Below are positions 10,561-26,415 of a DNA stretch of 64,000 nucleotides, one piece after another. The position numbers and the translations under genes are program-made. Source of the stretch: Emydura subglobosa (lineage: Eukaryota > Chordata > Testudines > Chelidae). The DNA lies in contig ML679961.1 in NCBI GenBank assembly GCA_007922225.1, positions 66,229,075-66,293,074 on the forward strand, in the 5' to 3' direction. Position 1 is the stretch's first letter. The number at the start of each line of letters is the position of its first letter. Below the pieces are notes generated by a model, which made no database searches, was not told the origin of the DNA, and saw only the letters and a program-made list of their open reading frames with translations.

Positions 10561-12830
10561 GATTATATGATCTCAAGACCTGCTTGTCTGATGTAATAGA
10601 CACCCAGATGCGATAGAAAGGGCATAGGTGACCACCAAATTGGATGGTAGACATTGTTAACACTGGCTGATGAGGGACGTTGTTCAGACCCTTGACCAAA
10701 TTTTCAAAATTGTTGCTTGGAGGACGACGGTTGTGATGTTGACGGTTGTTGTTGGTTTTGTCATCTCCTTTGTTGTCCCTGTTTGTTCTGTTGTAAATCA
10801 TATAGTGTTTGATAGGAGTGTTCTGTAGGTATCTGTGTTGGTATGGTTGATATTTAAATTGTCTCCATCTTGTTGCATAGGTATATATACCACGTGTTTG
10901 TAAAGTGGCCTGTGAATCTTTCATCATGTGGAGAACCTCATTGGTCTTTGCAGCAAACAGCTTGGTCTTATCAAAGGAAAGGTCTCCATTTGTGGACTGC
11001 AACTCCCTAAGTAGAGGCCGCTGAGTGAAGCTAAGATGCCCTGTGCATTACGTCTGTTGTAGCTGTTGTTCTTGCTGCCGTGTCCGTTATGTCAAGGGAA
11101 GCCTGTAAGGCAGTACTTGCAACGAGCTGGCCTTCATTTATGAAGGATCTAAATTGTTCTCGCCTTTCTTCTGTGATTACCTCAATAAAATCCATCAATG
11201 TTGTGTAGTTGTTTAATCATAGTTTGATAACAGCACAGCATAATTGGCTATACATAGCTGCAGTGTGGTCAATGAATATGCTTTGCGGGCAAACAAGTCC
11301 ATTCTTTTCCGGTCTTTATCTTGAGGTGTGGACTTATACTGGGGCTGTTTGCTCCTTTGGTTAGCCACCTCTATAATGAAGGAATTAGGAGGGGGGTAGG
11401 TAAAGAGAAATTCCGTTTCTTTGGAGGTGATGTAGTATTTTTTGTCTGCTCTTTTACATGTTGTGGGATTGTGGCCGGGGTTTGCCAGAGGTTATTGGCA
11501 GGCTCCATAAGTGCTTCGTCCATTGGTAGTGCTATTTTAGATGAAGCAGGGGTATGTAAAATACTGAGGAGCTTATGGTGGGTTTCGGAGACCTCCTCGA
11601 GTGGTATTTCAAGATCTTGTGCAACTCTCTTGAATAGATCTTGGAATTGTTTGAAGTCATCCACTGTTGTAGGCTGAGGTGGTATTATAGCTTTGTTCGG
11701 TGACGAAGAAGAGTTGTGCACTTCAGGTGATGTCTCCTGCTCAGTCGTGTCTTCCATCTCTTCAGTCTTTTCGGGAGGTGGCTCAGGAACCGGTAAGATT
11801 GAGCAAGAAGGGGATTTGGTTCTGTCCGTATGAGAGCTTGGGGGTCTGCTATAACCCCTTGTGCAGGCAGACCATGCATCCCAATTGGGCCATTTCATAG
11901 GGTGGTCCAAACCATGCTGGTCCATACCACAATTGTCTGTGGTATCTGGTGCTTGCACTATGTTTTGAGGAGAAGGAAGTTGGTCTGCGAGGTGAAGAGT
12001 GCTGGTATGAAAAGACTCCTACCTATTCATCATCCTTGTCTCTGCTGGAGAATGGTATTGAAGACAGGGCTTCGTGCAGAGCTGTGTGAGGTGGGGAAGT
12101 ATCTGTTCTGAACAATGGTAACAGAGGTGACTGAGGCACCTGTTTATCCCCTGGTGGTAATGATGTGATTTTTCCTTGTGTTTCTGGCTGGCTACTGATG
12201 TCAGTACCATGGTTTCACTTGGTGCTGTCAGTGGAGTCAGTGCCGATGTAGTGCTCGGCTCCGATGTTGTCAGTGCTGCGCTTGGAGTTGGCACTGCACT
12301 CACAGTTGGTGCCACACTTGTCATCAGTGCCACCTTTGAAGTAGGTGCCGCCTTCGACTTAGATGCCACAGTTGGAATCAGTGCCATAATTGTTGTCAGT
12401 GCCAAGGCTTGTCTCATTGGTGTCGTAGTGGAGGAGGTAATTTTTGTGTTGGACCTTGACTCCACAACAGATTGTTGGGTGTTCTTCAGTACTATTGATC
12501 TAACAGTACTTGAAGAGCTTGGTGTCTCATAGGTGCTAAGTCTAGCCACCGTTCATCTGGCTGGTGAGCTCCTCTTTTTTTATGGGGTTTGAGGAGAAAT
12601 CAAAGACCTTTTCCATGACGATTTTTCCACAGGAAAGGATGAAGTTTCACGATCAGGGTCAGAGGTGGTCTCAATGACTTCTCCATTAGGATCAGTTTGA
12701 GTCAGAGATCCCTGTCTCTTCTGGCCCTAGCACTTAGATTTTTGCAGTGGGAACATTTTTGAGTAATGTGTCCCTTGCTGAGGCATCAGACACACGGAGA
12801 GTGTCCATCTGATGCCAGAATGGCATCCCA
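10484..12830 (-). pseudogene. Outer DIRS gag-like region
   Basis: The minus strand carries broken frames at 12019-12549, 11371-11958 and 10484-11002. The last contains a segment like LSFDKTKLFAAKTNEVLHMM followed by KDSQATLQTRGIY, matching the DIRS gag segment LPFD..KLF..KTDE..H..KDS..TL.TLGIY that is also present in the inner element. Near 12740-12830 is the cysteine-rich start (frame with KCSHCKNL-type spacing). A Ser/Thr/Ala/Val-rich stretch encoded by about 27-nt degenerate repeats lies at 12200-12420. The middle is proline-rich with acidic EKTEEMEDTTEQE. All frames are interrupted. Confidence 0.75.
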
Positions 12831-13049
12831 ACAGAAGGTACATCTCTTGAAACCTGGAGAACCAGGCATAATGGTGAGTCCCCTGAAGGAGAGAACCAAT
12901 CTACTCTATGAGGGGAAGAAGGGAAAAGAAGAGAAAATTTGGGAATTTTTCTTTAAACTGTGTGATGGGGGAAAAGGATAAGCAACTAACTACTGACTAA
13001 AACAAAACACTAAGACGAGCTAACAAGAGAACTGCTGAGAGCTCCATCT

Positions 13050-13240
13050 CAGACCGCGGATGGTTGAGAAGGAACTGAGGTAGTTGGGTCACGTGCATGG
13101 CTCAAGGCACCAACAGCACGGTGAGACAGGCCTGCACATGCATGACCTGGATGGGCACTGCTGAGGGAAATCTCCAATTCAGGACACGAGAATGCGCCAA
13201 GCACCTAGAGTGGAGCATCCACAGGGACACCATTTGAAGA
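13050..13240 (-). repeat. Outer DIRS right inverted terminal repeat
   Basis: When reverse-complemented it reads GGTGTCCCTGTGGATGCTCC at its outer end and then follows the left terminus through GGAGATTTCCCTCAGCAGTG to a final stretch ending in GACC, CTTCTCAACCATC and similar words. The corresponding left copy is 3281-3470. Divergence between the two ends is clear, as expected of an old copy. Confidence 0.8.
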
Positions 13241-13245
13241 AGAAA

Positions 13246-14340
13246 TAGCAATACTGGGGATTGATTGGAAACTGTGGCGGGGGGGGGGGGAGAGAAAGAG
13301 ACAAATCGGATGAGAGTTGTGGAGGTCTGGGACTAGCTGGAGAGTGAGGATGGAACAAAAAATTAGAGTGGGGAGAAGTGTGACTGGTTGGGCAAGGAGA
13401 CTGGGACTGGAATGAGATGCCTTAGTAGGGGACTGTGTATGTATCTAGCCAATAATGCTTGGTGATAGCTTATACAAAATTGTAAACCAGATGTTGGGTA
13501 CACTTTTCTTCAACTAACTCAAATTTTTAGTGTCCATATGTTTAATGTTGATTTTATATGTCTCTGGTTCCCCTTTTCATTAGCTGTCATTACTATGAGA
13601 GATCCAGGTGTTAGGTGTGTATACAACTGTTCATAACCTTGGACAGGACCTTGTACCGCTGTTCAGTCCTTTTAGCTTTAGGCATTAAAGAGGAAGGGGT
13701 CTGCCAGAGCAGCTTTGTGGGCTCTTAAATTGCTTCATTGATTGGTTTCTTCTTGCCCCCAGTAAATTTACTGTCTTCTTCAAGCAAGGAACTAGTTCCT
13801 GAATCATCATCCCTGATCTCAGATGACTTCAAGATGGATCAGGAACTCATTAAAAGGGAATGGGAATGGGAATACAAATGGAACTGGTACAAAAAACCCT
13901 CAAGTTATTGGGCATCCTCTATAATGCCAATCAATGAATGTTGTTCATGAGATCTTGCATGCAGCCCCACTGCAGATTGCTCCGCTGCGGGTACTGGAGG
14001 ATGCATATCATCTATTGGATTGGTACTGGATAAATTTGTATCCCTATGAGGTTATCTGGATCTCAGAAGGTTGGGGGAAAATGACAGAGGTAATGGTAAT
14101 AATATAACATTTTCTTTTAACAAGTAAAACAAGTGCCGTTCCATTTTCAACATCAGAGAAAATAAATTATAGCCTATATATGCATTAGTTTATCAATGCA
14201 AATAACTAATTCTGACTATAGTCAAATGACAAACAATAGAAGAAACTCAGAATGTTAAACTGACTATCTAGTGTAGGACTATTTAGCAGATTAACATGTT
14301 TGAATTTTTCATGCCAAGTCATATTTAAAAGCTTTACTCT
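13246..14340 (-). other. GPHN intron, unassigned; G-homopolymer near 13277
   Basis: A run of about 13 Gs starts near 13277, inside a purine-rich patch to about 13440. The rest is AT-rich with no recognised repeat. The left end of the hAT element that begins in this area was not found. Confidence 0.45.
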
Positions 14341-16515
14341 TAAATACCTGAACTAGGGTGACACCTGGGCCTGAGAGTCCCCACACAATTTGTCAAAGTC
14401 TGGTTTAGTGGTACAGATTGCACACCGCAGCTCTGAAGTAATGTCCAAAATAGAGCGATAATGCGTTTTGATGGAAACTAGGGCACTGAATCCTGCTTCA
14501 CATAAGTAAGTTGTGGCAAAGGGCACAAGTATCTTGAGGGCACGAGTTGACAGAGCAGGATAGTCTGTTTTCACACTGAACTAGAAGTCAACTATGGCTA
14601 TCTGAGAAAATAAAGATTGTAGACTCCAGTCGCAGGACAGTTCGATGAGCTGTTCAACTTCATTTGATGGCAGATTCATCACATCAGGCTGACACAGAAA
14701 TGTGCTACGCATCCAGTCCATTACAGATGTGTCTGGGATGTCTGCAAAGAATGTCCCAAACCGCTCCTCAAGTTGTTGAAGAGGGGCAGATATCACCTGT
14801 GTAGGAGTCTCAATTCTGTTGTTCTCAGCCAGGAAAGCGGACAGCCGAGGGAATGACTCATCGTTCCTCTTGATGAGGTTTTGTCCCCAGAAAGCAATTT
14901 TTTTCATAAATCCGTTGATACACGAGATACATGAGAATGTGTGTGTTTTTGCCCCTGCAGACTGGCATTTAGATTGTTTAGCTTCATAAAGATGTCACTC
15001 AGGTATGCCAGCAGACACATCTGGTCGCTATTCAACCATGCACACACGTATCTCATCTCTGAGTTAAAAAAATCGTTCAAGGACTTTTCCTCATGAGAGC
15101 CACTGAACCTCAGTGTGGAACAGCAGAGCATCATGGTGGGACCCCATTTCACCACACAACTGGGCAAAGAGACGGGTTTGTAGTGGTCGAGCCTTAATGA
15201 AATTCACAACTGAAGTGACATTTTGTAAAGCATAGCTCAATTCCTTACTCAGTTCCTTTGATGCCAATTGTTCTCTGTGGATGAGGCAGTGTCCCCATAC
15301 TGCAGCAGGTGCAAAATTCTTTACTATGGCACACAAGTCGGCTTTGCACCCAACCTAGGTGCTCCATCAGTACAAAATTCCACCAATTTATCCAAAGGGA
15401 TTTTTTTCTCCTGCATGTAATCCTGGAGCACATCAAACATTTCTTGTGCCGTTTCGTTTTTGAAGAGAAGCTTGCAAGAAAGTATATCCTCAAAAATGTC
15501 TCCTTCCCAGGTGTAGTGCACGTAGGCTGCGAAATGTGCATCACGTCTCAGTGCTTATGTCGACCTGAAGAGCAAATACCTCTGTTTTGCTACAGGTGTT
15601 TTGTCAGATTTTCTTCTTGATTCACAGCAATTGCTTCTACCCTGCGCTTGACCATATTATTATAGAGTGGTATTGTTTTAAGTTTATTTGCTGCATTTTT
15701 GCCAAGCATAATTCTGACCATGTCAATTGCAGCAGACAACACTAACGTTTCTCCAACTGTGTGAGGTTTCTTGCACCGAACAATGCAATAACTCACTTCA
15801 AAAAAGGCCCTCTGGGACTGCACCAACACGGACATAGCGGTCTTGAATATTAATTTCTGGGAAGACAATTCCTTTTCATATTGTTCAAAAAATTACCTTG
15901 GCTTTCCTTCACGTTCCCCATGATGTGAACTCAGGTGACATTTAAATTTATTTAGTTTCATGCTCTCTGCAGACAAAACTGCCTTGCACAAAACACACTG
16001 TGGCCTTTCTTCCCCTTTCACCTCTGTTCTTGTAAATCCAAAATCAATGAAGGATTCGTTAAACTTACACTTCCTTGTCTTGCATTCATTTTGGTTCCCG
16101 GTATCATCTTTGTCATTCATTTTACTGCTTGAGCCCAAAGCAGAAACTTTTCAGAAAAAAGCATCCATGTTGAATTTCTCTTAGCCTGTATCAACATTCT
16201 AATTTTATGTCAGCTTCCTGTAATGTATATGTCTTGCATTGGAGCTGCAACTGTTATGAGTGAAGAAATAACTGCCATGCGCGAGTTGCATATTTATAAA
16301 CAGGAAGTATATTCATTAAACAGTGATCAGATTTATAAGTGGTATTGTAAATTTTCTTGAAAACATTTGTTGAATAGACCGTTATACTGATAGTATATCA
16401 ATTACATGCTAAGTGAAAAAATTAAAACTTGCATGACTGTTGAGCGTCTTTGCGACCCCGTTTTTTATTGCTATGACCCCAAATGGGATCGCGACCCCCA
16501 GGTTGGGAACCGTTG
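14340..16515 (-). mobile_element. Decayed hAT DNA transposon with BED-finger transposase
   Basis: On the minus strand the order is a terminal sequence, a BED-type zinc finger, transposase core fragments and the hAT C-terminal dimerisation block. The 5' terminal inverted repeat is recognisable at about 16450-16515 and reads, reverse-complemented, CAACGGTTCCCAACCTGGGG followed by TCGCGATCCC, close to the usual CAGTGGTTCCCAA hAT terminus. I could not find the matching terminus on the left, so that end is truncated or too diverged. The 8 bases after the right end are TTTTATAA, for which no partner was found. Confidence 0.82.
14353..16138 (-). pseudogene. hAT transposase pseudogene, ZBED5/SCAND3-like
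   Basis: Fragments occur in order on the minus strand. 15893-16138 encodes a BED finger (PQCVLCKAVLS then NKFKCHLSSHH). 15590-15868 covers the following helical region. 15324-15521 has LLFKNETAQEMFDVL and CTDGAPRLGAK. 15091-15336 has HCLIHREQLASKELS and HTEVQWLS. 14581-14907 has LIKRNDESFPRLSAFLAEN. 14353-14574 is the C-terminal dimerisation region (YPALSTRALKILVPFATTYL then CEAGFSALVSIKTHYR). This block order is that of hAT transposases related to the domesticated ZBED5, FAM200 and SCAND3 proteins. The segments lie in different frames with at least four frameshifts, so it is a dead transposase and not a host gene. Confidence 0.85.
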
Positions 16516-18105
16516 TTTTATAACCTTGGCTGGGGACGCAAGGAGGGTGAGGGTGCATACACTGTCTCAATGGATACTGGTACGGCTTCAGTGCACAAAG
16601 TATGCATGCATTTAATGTGGAGTAGACGCGTAATCACCCAAAGAAGAATGGGCTTTTGGTATAAAGGGGGAGGCTGAACTGATTCAGGGACCTCCATTGA
16701 TCCACAGATTGACATAAGACTGTTACTAAGAGGGAAAAAAACTCTACTGGAAGAGTTGAAGGACTGGAAATATACCAAGAATGTAGAAGATGGTAATGTA
16801 CCATGCTTTTGAAAGCTGGCTAGTCACCAGTAAAGACTGTCAGACTCTTAGAGACAGCAGAATGGGAGGTTCTGGACAAAAGCACAATGGGATAAGCAAA
16901 ATGAATAGCAGAGGACTGCAAGGCTAAATCTTCAACCTGGAGAGCGAGGGATGTGGATTCCGACTAACAGAGAAGTGATGGCTGGAGGCCTGATATCCAC
17001 AGGAATGCCCTTGAGCAAAGCACAAAGGGGACCTGGGGTGCAGTTAAACCCTGGAATTGTGTCACTAGGCATCTCAAATGGGGCACCCAGAATTAGTGTA
17101 TACCTTTGAAATTCATCTCAATATGCCTCAGTTCCCCATATGAAAAAAAGAGGATAATACCCCTTCATCTCATAAGTGTTGTGAAAATAAAATTAATTAA
17201 TATTTGTGAAGAACTCAGATGCAATAGTGATAAGCACTCCAAAAAAGCCCATGAAGAAATTAATAATTCTTATTTGGAGCAGGGTTTGAACAGTGTGAGG
17301 TATGGCCTAGCGCCATACACTGAATGAGGAGAAAACAAAAAATTGAATAGCTGTTCATTAGGTGATCATCTTTCATTGGTTGCACTGAAAGAAGCAGAGG
17401 TCCTCTGGAAAAAATAGTATGTGATCATGTAATTAATGACTGTATCATAAAACATACACAGTCAAATTAAGATGGCATGCACAACCTTAATTCTGGCATC
17501 TCCTAACTTTTGAGTGCTTATTTTGCAACCTTAATGTTCTTTTAACAGTTTTTCTTTTCTGTATAGTAATATTAAAGGAAAACTGCAGATGAGTTTTAGG
17601 GGCAAATGGTTTGCAAAATCTAATATGACTTCAAGTAATGTGATCTCAGTGTAAAACATTTTGATGAAAAAACTATTTTTGGATTTCAGCATTCCCTATA
17701 CAGTGCTGGAGATCCAAACCCAATAATGCTAGTGCATGAGAATCAGAGTGTGAAACTGACTAGACTTAAAGTGAAATTAACCAGTCCAGCTTCACAGTCC
17801 AAGCTGAGACAAGAGAGAATACATTACATTGCAAAATGTAACCTTGATTTTTTATATAATCAGTCTTAATAATCCCATGAATCATTAGTAACGCAAGGAA
17901 ATATTTTTAAACAAAGAGTATAATTCTTATATTGACAGAAGTGCAGGGAAGTGTAAAATTCAGTGCACAATATCAAAGCTTCTCTGTACTAATGTGAACC
18001 ACGACATGCTTTTTACATTCTGCCTTAGTTTATATCCTTTTCAAAGAGCAAGATACTTTGTACAGAGAAGTTTTATAAATTATTCCTGAAATGTATGCAT
18101 ATTTA
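16516..18105 (-). other. GPHN intron with an old SINE-like fragment
   Basis: About 17105-17340 contains TATGCCTCAGTTCCCCATAT, GAGGATAATACC and a TTGTGAAGAACTCAGATGC stretch, which resemble the common MIR/CORE-SINE-type tail (CCTCAGTTTCCCCATCTGTA...). The rest is AT-rich with no recognised repeat. Confidence 0.5.
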
Positions 18106-18405
18106 CAGTTTTGCCAATCCCAATACTTCAAAAATCCTGAGTCAGGCCCCCAAAAATCATAAGATTGACTTAAAAATAATGAAATTTTAAAACTAATAAT
18201 TGAGGATTCTTTTTATTTGCCTTCTGGTTTTTGAGCCTTTAGAGTACACATTGCCAAGCTTTTCTCAGCAACCAGGAAGGCTAGAAACGTTTTAAAAAAA
18301 CGAAAGCTCAGATTCTGACAATCATATGATTTCAGGAGGTGGAGCTTTAAGAAAAAACACCAAATGTTGCAAGACTTCCAAAAAAACTGCAAGAACTGGC
18401 AATAG
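18106..18405 (+). mobile_element. Short TIR element, TTGCCA-ended family, copy 1
   Basis: It starts CAGTTTTGCCAATCCC and ends with a sequence that is CTATTGCCAGTTCTTGCAG when reverse-complemented, so the ends are imperfect inverted repeats about 300 bp apart. The interior includes GTCAGGCCCCCAAAAATCAT and TTCTGGTTTTTGAGCC, and the second half TTTCAGGAGGTGGAGCTTTA. The copy at 22390-22536 matches its first half in opposite orientation. The terminal CAG suggests hAT, but no 8-bp target duplication is evident. Confidence 0.6.
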
Positions 18406-22389
<3,984 letters not shown>

Positions 22390-22536
22390 ACGAAATCTTG
22401 AAAATATGAGCCCTAGAGACTCAAAAACCCCAAACGCAAATAAAACCCTCAAATTTACTGTTTTGAAAATTTCATGATTTTAAACTTCTCATGAGTTTTG
22501 AGGGCCTGACTGGAACAGTAGGGTTTGGCACTACTG
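22390..22536 (-). mobile_element. Short TIR element, TTGCCA-ended family, copy 2 (half)
   Basis: The reverse complement starts CAGTAGTGCCAAACCCTACT and contains CCAGTCAGGCCCTCAAAACT and TTTTTGAGTCTCTAGGGCTC, aligning along about 150 bp with the first half of the element at 18106. The second half is missing. Identity by eye is about two thirds. Confidence 0.55.
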
Positions 22537-22804
22537 ATGTCTCCACATCTGCAAGGGTGCAGCGACACTACTTTACTCCTGAAGTAGGTGCAACAGGGAA
22601 ATACAAGGTCTGCCGCATTTTGTCTGACCCTTGAGCTGGTGTGTAAAAGGGGTGTGAAATAAATGCTGCAACTATAATTCCTTCAGAAAATATAAAAGTA
22701 TAGATTCACATTCTAACAGTTACAGCTACTAGGCTCTATATAGAGTTCACCAGTCCTAAAAAGAAAACAGGAATTGGAAGGAACAATTGAGCAAATTGAA
22801 TTAA

Positions 22805-23020
22805 GCAAAACACTTTGTACTTATTTTGCAATTCTCATCAAAGGATCTCAAAGCACTTTGCAAACATTAATTATTTCTCTTATATTATCTGAGAGAGGTA
22901 TATATTGCCCCCATTTTACATATGGGAAAATTGAAACTGAGAGAGGTTAAGTGACTTGCCTAAGGTCACAAAGTGATCCAGTGGCAGAACCAGAAATAGA
23001 ATCTCTCTTTAAGTCCACTA
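22805..23020 (+). mobile_element. MIR/CORE-SINE-type retroposon
   Basis: The stretch reads AAAGCACTTTGCAAACATTA, then CCCCCATTTTACATATGGG, GAAACTGAGAGAGGTTAAGT, GACTTGCCTAAGGTCACA and AGTGGCAGAACCAGAAATAG. This is the conserved core and 3' region of MIR-like tRNA-derived SINEs found across amniotes. The tRNA-derived head is not recognisable. It is an old insertion. Confidence 0.75.
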
Positions 23021-24859
23021 ACATGTTACAGGACGCACCAGTAAAAAAAATGAATACGCATATTGCTTAAGCCTTATAAACAGGCATTATCACTAGCAAC
23101 ATCTTCTAGAGGTAAATATAATTCAATGGACATAAGACATACCTACAAAGAAAAGACTCCAATCTTTCATCAAGATGCAAACTAGTATGTGCACTCAGTT
23201 CTGGAAATTAGGAGCTTAGGCCTATGCTAAACCAAAGACTTTGAATGCAGTAATAGAAACTACATTTCCCTTCAGTTCATGCATATATAGTGTGTGTGGT
23301 ACAATAAACTGCCATCTTCTCTTCAGAAATAGAAAAGGCATAAATATGCAGCTTCGTGTCTTCATTGCTGCAAAAATGAAATGCGAAGACATAAGCTGGA
23401 AAAAATAGCTTATGGACAAGCTCAGATCTCTTTGTTGAATAAGGTGTTCTGCAAAAAAAAACAAAAAAAAAAAAAACACACACACACACCCACCCTCCCA
23501 CCCCCCGCCCCCCCGGTATGATATAAAGTTACCAATCACCAACTGAAAATCCAAAGATTTGACGTATTTTATAGTTTAGAAGAAAAATACTTTACAGTAT
23601 TGGCACAAGTTACTGAAAGTTCACCTTGCTAAGAATGAAGAAAGTAGGTAGCTTAGTGAATTGTGTATGTGTATGGACAGTATACAAAAATCACATACAT
23701 CCATATATATTGTATACACATGACTTTTACCTTTAAGCAATAATTTCTAAGCCATTGAAAACTAGTTTTAAACATAATTTATATATTTAAATCCCTTTTC
23801 TGTGCCCTTGAGCAGAGTGACACTTTGAAGATGTCATTAATTAATGTTCTAAAGAGACTTCAAAGATAGTGGAGGTCTTTTGCATCTTGTACTAACAATG
23901 ACCTTGCAGCCAAGGGAGTTATTCAGTGAAATTCAAGCACATCCTTTAACTTCATATTAAAAATTTTCTTGACAAAAAATCATTGCTAGCAAGCAGTTTG
24001 ATTATTAAATATGCATCATCTATGCAACAGTGAAATCCGAAAGGGAAACAAGTCCAGATAAGTTGTCTGACCTTTTGTATAAGCCACTATGTATATATAT
24101 TGCATTCTTAGCATATGTTTTCATCTATTATTACAGTCATACTTCTGCTAACAGGGGATGGATTTAATGCAGGATTGCTAGATGGATTTAATGAAAATGG
24201 CTGATGCTAACTAGCATTCCTCCCAGTGCCATCTGTTGTTTAAAATCAGCCACCTGAGACTCCACTCTTGGAATGTCCTTAAATAACACACACATACAGT
24301 ATGCACAAATCAGTGACCAAGAAGAACTGCACTCTTCCTGAGACTGAGAAGCATGCAAGTTAAATAGTTAGACATATGACTGAAATTAACTGGGCCTGTG
24401 ATAGTTTGCAGACCTTTTTGTATTCATCTGTAACACTCTCTCTATTTTGTTATTTTCAAACAGTTATTTTATTACAGAGCTTTTAGCCACCTTTCCTAAT
24501 ACTTCCTCTATGGACTGGGCTAGGAGGAGGAATGTCAATATAACATTTGCAGCTGTGTCCAGCTCAGGAGCTAACAAGCAGGGATATTTACTCTCATGCA
24601 TACACAGCTGGGGTATGAGTCTTCTGTTTGGGGAAGCTTACACGTGAGTGCTGTAAGCTCCCTAGAAGTTGGGGGGCCATTGGTGCCCAGACTGTGGCCC
24701 TATTCCCCAAGACTCCACCTTCACTCCACCTCTTCCCTCCCGAGGCCTCCACCTTCGCTCCTCTGGCAAACACAAAATTTAGTAAATTTGCATAAAATGT
24801 TCACACCATAGTACATAAGTCTCCCTAATTTTTTTCCCTAAAAAGGTGTCAATGCTAGG
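23021..24859 (-). other. GPHN intron with simple repeats near 23.45 kb
   Basis: 23452-23514 is a composite of an A-rich run, a short CA repeat and a C-rich run ending CCCCGCCCCCCCGG. A C-rich patch lies at 24680-24770 (CCTCCACCTTCGCTCC). Nothing else is recognised. Confidence 0.55.
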
Positions 24860-25345
24860 TGCATAGGAGAAATGGAGAGAAGACAGGTGAAAGCAGGATA
24901 CAGGCGGGAAACAGAAAAGCACAGGAATGGGGGTGTTTGTAGGCTAATGTAAGGTTTATGGGAGAAAATGAGGGGCACAGGAATGTGGTGACCAGGGAGG
25001 GAAACTTAGAGGTTTCAGGGGAACATAGGCACTGCAGACTAAGAGAGGGCAAAGTAGAAAGCAGGAGGGAGACTGAAGTTGTGCAGGGGAATAAAGAGTG
25101 GCAGAGAGGAAACATAAGGACTAAGATACAATAAAGGGAAAAGGATGGAAATGTGAATGAAGGGATTGGGCTGGGAACAGGACACGATGAGGGAGCATGG
25201 AGGTGAAATGGAAGTGGGAAGGAGACTGGATGGAATAGGGAGGGAAATGAAGAAGGGAGAGAGAAAGGATATTGATTGGGGAGGAGGAAATGGACAGGGA
25301 TAAAATGGTAGCTTCTCCTACCCCAGGGATTAGGAGGGGATAAGT
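24860..25345 (+). repeat. Purine-rich low-complexity tract
   Basis: About 480 bp of plus strand is strongly G+A biased, with recurring words such as GCACAGGAATG, GGGAGAAAATGAGG, GGAGGGAGACTGAAG and GAAATGAAGAAGGGAGAGAG. Spacing is irregular, so it may be an extensively decayed minisatellite. Because transcription is from the minus strand, the nascent gephyrin RNA is pyrimidine-rich here. Confidence 0.6.
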
Positions 25346-26415
25346 AGAGACCAATAATGTTTATTTATTTCAGAAAATATACAGTTCCCAGTAATGGGCT
25401 CCTTAAAAGAGCTGTTTTTTCCTACATTTCATTTTTATAAGTAAAAACTTAATAGTAAAGAATTTTTTCCGTCCAGTTTGAGGTCCCTCTTTGTTTGAAG
25501 TGGGTAATATGCTGTCAACCAAGCTGATCTATTTTTAGGCATCTTCGAGTAGCTGTGGTTGTCTAGCAGATGGCTCACTGACAGCTAATTTCACAGAGCT
25601 CTCCACTTGCTTCTTTCCTTTCTTTTCCTCTATGTAAATGAGATAGTAAATTCCCTGAGCTGTAGAAGACTTCAGGCCAGCTTCTGTGGCAAGCACTGAC
25701 TGCAAACTAATTTAATCAAAAGGCGAAAGATTCCTCCTTAGACTTATATATGGTCAGCTCAGCCAGTATCAGAAGCAGGTCTTTGGACTTAGCTGTGCTG
25801 TAGATAGGATGATCATAAAGAGACAGTGGGGAAGAAAAAAGTGTTGCCAGGACTTCAAAAGGCTTTTGTAGGGGAGACAGAAGAGAGGCTGCAGCCAGGA
25901 GATAGTCATGTACCACACTTTTAAGATCGCTTTAATTTCAGTTTATCCCATTGTGAATTTGCATTATACCATTGTCTTTAATTGAATGATCACATACTAG
26001 TTTCTCTCTACATGGGTCATCAGCCGCAAGGTTTGTACCCAGAAGCTTTAAAACAGCACATTCACCTCATTCACTTGAGCAATAGCTGTAATTGGTGGTG
26101 GAAATAAGCTGTTAGCCCCCATATGGACTAGCCCATAGTTATAGGCTATAGAGACCTATAACTTACTCATATTCACAGGTCAGCTATTTCAGCTGGCAAA
26201 GTCCCTACTGACTGCAAATTAATTGCTATTTCCCTACAACTGGCATTGCAGTGACAAATTAGAGTTGAGTCTAGATTAACTGAAAATGCTGGACTGCAAA
26301 TCCATTAATCTATTTCTTCTCTTGGCCACCTAGAAATAGGAATGGAAGAAGCAGAAATTGTGTTGTATCACCACAAAGTTTCCATAATTTGTACCATGAA
26401 TTGTCTCATATCATT
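25346..26415 (-). other. GPHN intron, unassigned
   Basis: No gene or recognised repeat was seen. Sequence is AT-rich with ordinary short open frames. Confidence 0.45.

Larger units (their letters stand above)
3251..13245 (-). mobile_element. Outer DIRS-type (tyrosine recombinase) retrotransposon, split by a second DIRS element
   Basis: On the minus strand, reading from 13245 to 3251, the order is terminal repeat, gag-like region, reverse transcriptase with YLDD (10045-10056), RNase H, then a tyrosine recombinase remnant and the second terminal repeat. Inverted termini (about 3281-3470 and 13050-13240) share some 190 bp at moderate identity. The reading of the late RNase H region stops near 9125 and resumes near 5000, where FCSRAGLG follows, so about 4.1 kb of a second element sits inside it. 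Coding regions are broken by many stops and frameshifts, so the copy is dead. DIRS elements use tyrosine recombinase rather than integrase and normally leave no target duplication; none is visible. Outer boundaries are good to perhaps 20-30 bp. Confidence 0.88.

Noticed and set aside
14353..16138. A host ZBED5/SCAND3-like gene on the minus strand
   Set aside because: The segments are spread over several frames with stops and are followed by a hAT terminal sequence, so it is a dead transposon copy.
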